This document shows, one piece after another, positions 57,990-64,000 of a stretch of 64,000 bases of DNA; position 1 is the stretch's first letter; each line of letters begins with the position of its first letter. Made by a program: the position numbers and the translations under genes. The stretch covers positions 1,302,001 to 1,366,000 of the forward strand of contig CAVXFB010000003.1 in NCBI GenBank assembly GCA_963760935.1. Direction: 5' to 3'. Source of the DNA: CAVXFB01 sp963760935. Lineage in GTDB: Bacteria; Planctomycetota; Planctomycetia; Pirellulales; Thermoguttaceae. Below the pieces are notes generated by a model that saw only the letters and a list, made by a program, of their open reading frames with translations, was not told the DNA's origin and did not search any database.

Positions 57990-58499
57990 ATGCGTTCCTT
58001 AGCGGCAAATCGAGCATCGATCCGTCGGCCCGTCGTCTGGATCGTGGATACGCATCGTTCGGATTACGACCACTTGCTAGCCGATGCCAAGGCCGAGCAA
58101 CTGAAAATTCGCTTCCTGAACTCGGGCCGAGAAATGCTGCACGATTGGTTTGCCGGCGCGCCCGACGTTTGCATCGTCAACTTGCAATTGCGGGAATTCA
58201 ACGGCTTTGACGTGGTCGAGATGATCCAACCCTTTCCCACAGGGACGACCGTCTGCCTGTTGACTGACGAATACGAACCTGAAGACGAGATTCGCGCGTT
58301 GAGCCTAGGGGTGCATTCCTATCTCTGCAAACCTCTTAAGACTGCGGTGTTCTTCAAGTTCTGCTTCTGCCCCAAGGCGAAGCACGCGGCGGCTTTGCAC
58401 GCCGTCGTATCGCCTGCGGTGCGTTCGCCGCCGGCCGGTGAGGCAGACGATTCGTCCCATGGTAACCGGCAATATGCAGAAGGGAGAATGCTCGATTAA
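57990..58499 (+). CDS. Degenerate receiver-domain protein
   Basis: A 169-residue protein with a receiver fold: VVWIVDTHRSDYDHLLADAK, CIVNLQLREFNGFDVVEMI, LLTDEYEPEDEIRALSLGVHSYLCKPL. The position of the phospho-acceptor Asp is Asn (VNLQL), while the Lys of the CKPL motif remains, so it probably does not receive phosphate in the usual way. The start follows GAAGGTG. It is transcribed from the sigma-54 promoter just upstream and precedes the PEP-CTERM genes. Confidence 0.75.
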   Translation: MRSLAANRASIRRPVVWIVDTHRSDYDHLLADAKAEQLKIRFLNSGREMLHDWFAGAPDVCIVNLQLREFNGFDVVEMIQPFPTGTTVCLLTDEYEPEDEIRALSLGVHSYLCKPLKTAVFFKFCFCPKAKHAAALHAVVSPAVRSPPAGEADDSSHGNRQYAEGRMLD

Positions 58500-58624
58500 G
58501 AGGATTGTTGCGCCACCGTTTATCGATGCGAAGTGTGTTGCGATATTTAAGCGGGCGTTGATCGAAGGGATAAGTGTCGCAAGTGCAACCAATTTTCACC
58601 GTTACTTTGAAAGGCCTTCCCAAC

Positions 58625-59233
58625 ATGCAAACCACGCATAAACTAATCAGAATTGTCGCAGTTTTCTGCCTGTTGACGCTCGTGGCCAGGAGTGCATCGG
58701 CGCAGAGCTTAAAAGCTCAGTTCGACGAGTGGGGCAATGGCTCTTCCGGCGGCATTTCCCTCTCCTACTATATCGCTCCCTCACCCTTCGCCATAGACCC
58801 CATCTCGGGGTTTTCGACCTTGACGTACCAACTGCCCTGGCCTGTGGCACGAGGGGATCTGATCATTACCGATAGCAGCGGCAATGTCAGCGATCTCATT
58901 CGTTTCGACACGAATACGGCGAATATGGGCGTAGCCTACTTCTTCTCCGACGTTGCGGACGAGTTCCCCGTCCCTCTGGCTGACAATCTCTTCGGCATCC
59001 CACCGCCGAACGCTGCGGCTCCGTCCTACACCATGGCCGAGTCAGGCGTGGAAGGAAATGATTACGTCAACTACCTCGCCTCGGGAAATCTTCCCGGGGC
59101 CGCGCTGCCGGGTCCGACTACGGTGGCCTACACCATTATCAGCGACAGCCCGGTTCCCGAACCCTCCACCTTCGTCCTGCTCGGCATAAGCGCCATCGGC
59201 CTGCTGGCCTACTATTGGCGAAAACGAAAGTAA
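58625..59233 (+). CDS. PEP-CTERM protein 1
   Basis: A 202-residue exported protein: signal peptide (cleavage near ASAQSL), a beta-rich body, and a C-terminal sorting tail VPEPSTFVLLGISAIGLLAYYWRKRK (PEP motif, helix, basic end). Such tails are cut by exosortase, and the proteins go to the cell surface or exopolysaccharide. It is similar over its whole length to protein 3. AAAGG lies nine bases before ATG 58625. Confidence 0.92.
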   Translation: MQTTHKLIRIVAVFCLLTLVARSASAQSLKAQFDEWGNGSSGGISLSYYIAPSPFAIDPISGFSTLTYQLPWPVARGDLIITDSSGNVSDLIRFDTNTANMGVAYFFSDVADEFPVPLADNLFGIPPPNAAAPSYTMAESGVEGNDYVNYLASGNLPGAALPGPTTVAYTIISDSPVPEPSTFVLLGISAIGLLAYYWRKRK

Positions 59234-59314
59234 ACGGCTCGGATGCCCGCGTTCAATATTTTCCATCACTCGAGACTTTTACCAAGTGGCCAGATTTGGC
59301 CAAGGAGAAAAAAC

Positions 59315-60040
59315 ATGTTTCGCTATTCATTTGCTATGGCCGTTGTCGCGATCGTCGCCCTTGCCGGCGCCGCCCAAGCCGCGACGATCTTTTCAGACGG
59401 AATTTTCAACAACAGTGACTGGACGCTTACCACCTTCAACAATGCCACGGGCGTAGGGAGCACCGCATCGGCGTTTCAGGTGCTAACCGGTGGCAACCCC
59501 AACGAGTTTCGCGAGATCCAACATCAACTGTTGGTCAGCAACCCGGGCAATGGCGCCATCTTCACCTTCCACATGAACAACAACGATTTCTACACGCCCA
59601 GCTCGCAAGGGGCGATCTCCTACATCGATTACAGCGAAGACGACATCAACTTTGTTAATCAGGCCGGCAATGGCCAAGGTTCGGGGCTGGCCATCTATCA
59701 GAATGGTAAGTTCTACCGCCAACAGACTCCCACGCTGGTCATGCCGTACGCTTCCTACTCGACCTGGACCAACAATTCCGCGTCCGGTTTGCTCGCGACA
59801 TCCTTTGCCGAGGTTACCCCCGCGGGCGTCCTTAACCTCGCCAGCTATCCCGACTTTTCCGCCACCGGCACGATTATGCAGTTCGGCTTCCAACGCGGTA
59901 ACTCCGGCAATGGCAGCTACAACACCGATACCGGTATCGACAACTGGAGCGTAAAAATCGTCCCGGAGCCGAGCACGCTCGCGCTGCTCTGCGTCGGCGC
60001 CATTGGCCTGCTGGCTTACTATTGGCGAAAACGGAGCTAA
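59315..60040 (+). CDS. PEP-CTERM protein 2
   Basis: A 241-residue exported protein with signal (cleavage near AQAATI), an Asn/Ser/Gly/Thr-rich body (FSDGIFNNSDWTLTTF, GIDNWSVKIV) and the tail VPEPSTLALLCVGAIGLLAY with YWRKRS. The body differs from proteins 1 and 3 and resembles carbohydrate-binding-like beta-sandwich domains, an uncertain match. GGAG precedes the ATG. Confidence 0.92.
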   Translation: MFRYSFAMAVVAIVALAGAAQAATIFSDGIFNNSDWTLTTFNNATGVGSTASAFQVLTGGNPNEFREIQHQLLVSNPGNGAIFTFHMNNNDFYTPSSQGAISYIDYSEDDINFVNQAGNGQGSGLAIYQNGKFYRQQTPTLVMPYASYSTWTNNSASGLLATSFAEVTPAGVLNLASYPDFSATGTIMQFGFQRGNSGNGSYNTDTGIDNWSVKIVPEPSTLALLCVGAIGLLAYYWRKRS

Positions 60041-60159
60041 GCCACTATGTTGCGTTGCGGACAGCGGACTTGGCGACTCGCCGCGTCGGCATCTGGAAAT
60101 CGAGCGGCGTTATTGTGCGTGCAACTCATAATCACTGTCTCCATGAAAGGTTTATTGCT

Positions 60160-60778
60160 ATGACAACAACAACAAGACAACTCGGAATTCTTGCGGTCGT
60201 CGCCCTCTTGGCGCATAGTTGCTGACAATGCGTTGGCGCAGATTAACGTAACATTCGACGAGTACGGCGTGGGCACTTTCAACAACACCCCGCTTCCCTA
60301 CGGCATTGCGGTTGAACCGCTATCCGGCTTATCGACCTTGGCGTATCAGTTGCCCTTTCCCGTGGCAGATGGCGACCTGTTCCTCACCGAAGGTACAGCC
60401 GTCCCACCGATCAACAGCGATCTGGTGCGTTTCGGAAATATCCAGAATACGGCCGGTACGTTTGGCGTAGCCTACTTTTTCTCGGATCCCCTCGATCCAA
60501 GCGATATTGGCAACCCGCTTGCCGATAACCCCTTCGGCGTTCCACCGCCCAACGCGGTAGGGTTGCCTGTTCTCTATTTCCCGGAAGGAGGTGTAGAAGG
60601 AAACGATGGCCTCGTTTACACCCCCAACGGAGGCGATCCTGGGAATTTCCCTGGTGCCCTGGTGACCTACACTATTCTCAGCGACAGCAACCCCGCTCCC
60701 GAACCCTCCACCTTCGTCCTGCTCGGCATAAGCGCCATCGGTCTGCTGGCCTACGCTTGGCGTCGCCGCCGAAGCTGA
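60160..60778 (+). CDS. PEP-CTERM protein 3 (frameshifted in signal peptide)
   Basis: A paralogue of protein 1 (FDEYGVG, GLSTLAYQLPFPVADGDL, GVAYFFSDPLD, PFGVPPPNA). The signal peptide starts at ATG 60160 (MTTTTRQLGILAVVALLAHS), and one extra T near 60221-60222 breaks the frame; removing it gives HSADNALAQINVTF and about 205 residues. Ends with PEPSTFVLLGISAIG and a basic tail. AAAGG lies before the ATG. Confidence 0.88.
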
Positions 60779-60805
60779 CCTTTGGTGTAAAACCAGAATT
60801 TTCAC

Positions 60806-60838
60806 AAGCCCTTCCGGGCCGTTCCGGCAGGGCTTTTT
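60806..60838 (+). terminator. Rho-independent terminator after the PEP-CTERM genes
   Basis: AAGCCCT (60806-60812) pairs with AGGGCTT (60829-60835), with CCGG/CCGG in the loop, followed by a short T-run. The loop resembles the centre of the REP-like hairpins at 49.7 and 50.0 kb. Confidence 0.75.
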
Positions 60839-60916
60839 CATACGCAGATTATCCTGATCTTCAGAGTAGCAATGACCTGGTGTATCCCAGAGCGAGTTGA
60901 GATCTCGTGTTCCGAA

Positions 60917-61010
60917 AATCGTTGATTTGACGGGGCTCGAACCGAGCCCATCCCCCTCAGGCGACCGGCCGACGTACCCAGAGTTCTCGCCTGCACGTTT
61001 GATGGAACCG
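60917..61010. repeat. 94-bp repeat R2, copy b
   Basis: Second copy of R2 (see 56084). It contains a 7-bp stem, 3-base loop hairpin GGGCTCG-AAC-CGAGCCC. It lies between the PEP-CTERM terminator and the end of the minus-strand secreted-protein gene; the 60841-61110 gap holds no gene. Confidence 0.75.
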
Positions 61011-61110
61011 CAGAATGCGTTCCGAAAATAGGGCCAATTGATGGGGCGTCCGAAGAAACGGTCGAGATTACGAGACGATGGCAAGGATAACGCCCGCTAC
61101 GCGGCCAGCG

Positions 61111-61740
61111 CTACTTGGCTGGAATGAGTTCAACTCCCCTGTTCTTTGGGCGTTCACTAAGAGTCGACTTATCGGTGAGGAACTTGCACAAGGCAAGGAA
61201 CGGTTCAAGTTTACGCTTCTTCGGATCATAGTCCGCCGCACACCAGCGTTGAGCGATGTGATATTTGCCGTCTGCAACCCCCTCAAGAATCCACTCGTCA
61301 CCATCGTGTCCGCTTATCTCATCCTCGCTCGGCATGTGAAAGAACTTCAGCGCGGTGACAAGGGAATCGAGTGACCTGGAATCGGCCTCTGATAACTTCA
61401 GATCTTTTTGCTCGACTAAGTGCCCTGGGTCGTACCCACCTTCGCCATCCAAGCGGCGTGCGGAAAGGCTAAAAATGCCACCCTGTTTCTGGGCTCTTAT
61501 GGCAATCGGATTACCCCAGGTCGGGAGGATTGTGAACCGGTAGACAACAACCTTCTTGTCCTTGGAAACCTCTGGGAGTCGCGGTTCCTTCATCCGGCTG
61601 AGAGCCTTGCCATACCACTGTGCCTCGAATTCAGAGACGCCTGCGTCACCCGCTTTCTTACGGACAGGAAAGTAGGGTGTGTCTGCACACGCCGAGTAGG
61701 CGACACAAAGTACAAGCAGAAGAACGGGAATCCGCCGCAT
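61111..61740 (-). CDS. Exported protein of unknown function
   Basis: A 209-residue protein with signal peptide (cleavage near SACADTP) and a soluble body with FEAQWYGKALSRMKEPRLPE, VVVYRFTILPTWGNPIAIR and SEDEISGHDGDEWILEGV. No catalytic motif is recognised. ATG at 61740. An IS5-type element sits 46 bp upstream, inside the R1 repeat, and may have cut off its promoter. Confidence 0.75.
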   Translation of the reverse strand: MRRIPVLLLVLCVAYSACADTPYFPVRKKAGDAGVSEFEAQWYGKALSRMKEPRLPEVSKDKKVVVYRFTILPTWGNPIAIRAQKQGGIFSLSARRLDGEGGYDPGHLVEQKDLKLSEADSRSLDSLVTALKFFHMPSEDEISGHDGDEWILEGVADGKYHIAQRWCAADYDPKKRKLEPFLALCKFLTDKSTLSERPKNRGVELIPAK

Positions 61741-61786
61741 GATAGGAAACCTAACCGGTATGCAACCGCTGAAAGTACAACGAAAC

Positions 61787-62821
61787 GGCCTTGTCGAGCT
61801 TTTCCAGCGTTTAGTGCGTAGAACAAGGAGGATTTGAAACACACCAAACGTCTGAAAGGAGTCTCGACATGGCCGGTACACGGAAAGGTACGTACAAAAT
61901 CACAAATTGGAGGAAATACAACGAGTCGCTGGTGCAACGTGGGTCGATTACCTTCTGGTTTTGCGAGGAAACGGTCGACAAATGGCGACACGACAACGCA
62001 CATCCCGGAGTCGGACATCCCTTTGTCTACAGCGACACGGCCGTCGAATGTTTGCTCGTCCTGCGAGAGTTGTTTCAATTGCCGTATCGTCAAACCGAGG
62101 GACTCGGCAAATCGCTTGTTGAACTGATGCGAATCGAACTCGCCATTCCCGACTACACGTCGCTGGCCAAGCGTGCCACCGCATTGGGCGTCTCGCTCGA
62201 CATTGCAAAACGCAGCGGAAAGATCGACGTGGTGGTCGATAGCACCGGCTTGAAGGTTTTCGGTGAAGGTGAATGGAAGATGCGCAAACATGGCAAGAGC
62301 AAGCGTCGCACGTGGCGAAAATTGCATCTGGCGGTGAACCCGGACACCCACGAGATCGAAGCTGAAACCTTGACCGAGAACAGTTGCGACGATGCGAGCC
62401 AAGTAGACGACCTGTTGGATCAGGCGACAAACAAGGTCGGTGGATTTTATGGCGACGGCGCTTATGACAAACGAAAGACCTACAAAACCTTGGGACAACG
62501 CCACATCCGAGCGATCATTCCGCCGCGTCGCAATGCGAAGATTTGGCAGCATGGCAACTCCGTCAAACGTCCGTTGTCGCGGGATGCGGCGATCCGCGAA
62601 ATCCGCCGACGTGGTCGCCGTCAATGGAAGAAGCGAGTCTGTTACCATCGCCGGAGTCTTTCGGAAACGGCCATGTACCGTATGAAATGTTGCTTTGGCG
62701 ACCATCTGAAGAACCGCGAAATCGAAAATCAGCGAACGGAAACACGTCTCCGTAGCAAAATCCTCAACAAGTTCACTCACCTCGGACTCCCCGAGTTCGA
62801 GTGGAATTAGTCGACAAGGCC
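61787..62821 (+). mobile_element. IS5-family, IS903-group insertion sequence, complete
   Basis: 1035 bp with inverted ends GGCCTTGTCGA (11 bp perfect, similar to IS903 ends) and a 9-bp target duplication CAACGAAAC on both sides (61778-61786 and 62822-62830), as expected for this group. Confidence 0.93.
61869..62810 (+). CDS. IS5-family (IS903-group) transposase
   Basis: A 313-residue DDE transposase, intact: YKITNWRKYNESLVQRGSIT at the start, VVVDSTGLKVFGEGEWK holding the first Asp, KLHLAVNPDTHEI, FYGDGAYDKRKTY with the second Asp, and RRSLSETAMYRMK with the Glu. AAAGGAG lies seven bases before the ATG. Length and motifs match the IS903 group. Confidence 0.95.
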   Translation: MAGTRKGTYKITNWRKYNESLVQRGSITFWFCEETVDKWRHDNAHPGVGHPFVYSDTAVECLLVLRELFQLPYRQTEGLGKSLVELMRIELAIPDYTSLAKRATALGVSLDIAKRSGKIDVVVDSTGLKVFGEGEWKMRKHGKSKRRTWRKLHLAVNPDTHEIEAETLTENSCDDASQVDDLLDQATNKVGGFYGDGAYDKRKTYKTLGQRHIRAIIPPRRNAKIWQHGNSVKRPLSRDAAIREIRRRGRRQWKKRVCYHRRSLSETAMYRMKCCFGDHLKNREIENQRTETRLRSKILNKFTHLGLPEFEWN

Positions 62822-62908
62822 CAACGAAACTATACTATTTTTCGCAGCCGAGCATGGCGTTGGCAGGCAACCCCTCCGCAGACAGCGATCTGACTCGCTG
62901 ACCATAGC

Positions 62909-63276
62909 CATTTGCATTTTCAGAAACCGTTGGTTAGATGAGGCGTCTGCCGACACGGACTACCCCCGGCGAGGTCCCCATCGTCTCGGAATCCTCGTTG
63001 GTACGTTTGACGGCACTACGAAAACGCTGTCAAGAAGGGGTCGTTTTTCGGTGTGTGTCACATGCGACGGCTTTTGGGGATTATCAGCCGCTTGTCGACG
63101 GTCTCACGCCGCGTAGCGCGCGGGGGTGTTTCGCACTGGTGCGCACAGCGCGGAACATATTAGCCCACGGCAACGACATGGCCGTAATCCTCCACCATCC
63201 GCCTTCCGCGCTGTCACTGGGCCAGTTCCGCCGATTTCGCCAGGCAATTACGTAGCATTTATGCGCGAGGCTTGCG
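62909..63276. other. Gene-free stretch
   Basis: About 370 bp. It includes a possible weak third copy of R2 near 62925-63020. The plus-strand ORF 62938-63255 has no homology-like features. Confidence 0.4.
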
Positions 63277-64000
63277 TCAGGGCTTACCTTGCAGCGGATG
63301 GGGATAGACGTACGGCTTGTAGTATCCTTCCGGCGGCTTCTCGTTGAAGAAATCCCGCCCTTCCTTGACGTGCGCTGCCTGTAGTTCTGTCTGTTTTGGA
63401 TTCCAACGGCGCAGCCCCATGTTCAGCTTCGCCCCATTCATCGTGTTGTTCCAGGCGTAGCAGGGAGATGGCTCGAATACGCCATCTCCGTCGGCGTCCG
63501 TTGCCCGGCCTGGCTGGTTCATGGCGGGATAGCCCGCCCCTGGTTGGCCCGCGGGAATCTGGTTGCCGTCCACGGGGTTCTTGCCGTCGCACACGCCGAA
63601 CCCGCCCCGGTCATGAAATGACCTCTCGTGGCAGAGCGGGATGATCTTGCTGTTGTAGGTCGTGCCTGTGGCCGTGTTATTGAACACGATGGCCACCCCA
63701 GCATTGACGCCGCAGATGGGCAACTGCGGGCTGCCTTGCTTCATACCGACCGCGGCAAACGTGTTGTCGTAGATCTCGGCCTGCTGGCAGCCGTAAAAGC
63801 CCGTCTGAACACCGACTCCGTAGACCTCGATCTGCGCATTAACGATGTTGTTGTGGCGGATGACTACCCGCGCGCCGTTGTTGGGCGCGATCCAGGGAAC
63901 GTCGCCCCCCTTCGCCGCGCCGGGGCCGAGGTAGACCTCGTTGTCCTCTAAGTACAGTGCCGCGGCGGTCCCCAAACTCAGCGGCTTGCGGAAGTTCTGC
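63277..64000 (-). CDS. Partial right-handed beta-helix protein (5' end beyond window)
   Basis: At least 240 residues, open to the window edge. Short repeated strands (LYLEDNEVYLG, VVIRHNNIVNAQIEVYG, AEIYDNTFAAVG, AIVFNNTATG) are typical of parallel beta-helix repeats seen in polysaccharide lyases and surface proteins. The C-terminal part has a Trp/Asn-rich segment (YAWNNTMNGAKLNMG) and ends in DFFNEKPPEGYYKPYVYPHPL. No signal can be seen because the start is outside. Confidence 0.75.
   Translation of the reverse strand, partial: QNFRKPLSLGTAAALYLEDNEVYLGPGAAKGGDVPWIAPNNGARVVIRHNNIVNAQIEVYGVGVQTGFYGCQQAEIYDNTFAAVGMKQGSPQLPICGVNAGVAIVFNNTATGTTYNSKIIPLCHERSFHDRGGFGVCDGKNPVDGNQIPAGQPGAGYPAMNQPGRATDADGDGVFEPSPCYAWNNTMNGAKLNMGLRRWNPKQTELQAAHVKEGRDFFNEKPPEGYYKPYVYPHPLQGKP

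Larger units (their letters stand above)
61766..62908 (-). repeat. 99-bp repeat R1, copy b, split by IS5-type element
   Basis: 61766-61786 and 62831-62908 together match copy a along 99 bp; the IS and one 9-bp duplicate lie between them. This gives the original target sequence and orientation, and shows that R1 was here before the insertion. Confidence 0.8.

Noticed and set aside
58567..58580. GG-N10-GC sequence before PEP-CTERM protein 1
   Set aside because: Only the bare dinucleotides match; flanking bases are far from the -24/-12 consensus.
62938..63255. 105-residue plus-strand ORF
   Set aside because: Lies in repeat-like DNA and has no motif or ribosome site.

Overview
The window looks like a piece of a Planctomycetota chromosome, probably near the Pirellulales. 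This is inferred from three secreted proteins with PEP-CTERM sorting tails, several multihaem cytochromes, a HEAT-repeat fragment and high GC; no rRNA or complete tRNA is present to confirm it. The organism appears able to respire oxygen (caa3-type oxidase) and also carries a gene set best known from anaerobes (an orange-protein-like cluster).

Layout. 1-9.8 kb (+): a tightly overlapping respiratory operon: cytochrome c oxidase subunits II, I and III, a membrane protein, a dihaem cytochrome c, a Rieske protein, a cytochrome b with fused cytochrome c, a CtaG/4Fe-4S fusion and a small exported protein. 9.8-12.5 kb (-): an octahaem and a dihaem cytochrome c, convergent with that operon. 12.6-19.9 kb: small membrane protein, CPBP protease, HtrA protease, HEAT-repeat fragment, methyltransferase, FtsH and a coiled-coil lipoprotein. 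20-26.3 kb: a LuxR-type response regulator, a very large hybrid PAS kinase, receiver-like and BON-domain proteins. 26.3-30.1 kb: S9 peptidase, lipoprotein, DoxX protein. 30.2-37.8 kb (-): MFS, RND, adaptor and TolC genes forming an efflux locus. 38-41.4 kb (+): a decayed EmrA and an EmrB. 41.4-43.9 kb: an accessory strip with a hypothetical gene, a tRNA-Lys 3' fragment and an IS66 remnant.

43.9-53.3 kb (+): the most interesting region. A sigma-54 activator is followed by two palindromic sites and a -24/-12 promoter, then an operon of NifX/orange-protein-like proteins, a DUF5320 protein, TrmO, two MinD-type ATPases with 4Fe-4S domains, a NifU-like scaffold, a thioesterase and a metallo-beta-lactamase-fold protein. 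It also holds an exported protein with about twelve Asp/Tyr repeats not recognised here. The first ATPase carries two 81-bp hairpin elements inserted in frame.

53.4-64 kb: insertion-sequence country and a PEP-CTERM locus. An IS701-type element splits a lipoprotein gene. A second sigma-54 activator is followed by a nested palindrome and -24/-12 promoter ahead of a degenerate receiver gene and three PEP-CTERM proteins. An IS903-type IS5 element sits just upstream of a secreted-protein gene, inside a 99-bp repeat shared with the lipoprotein locus. The window ends in a partial beta-helix protein.

About a dozen genes need a one-base correction, often in short homopolymers, to read through. This more likely reflects base-calling errors than a dozen real pseudogenes; such genes are listed as single features with the frameshift position.
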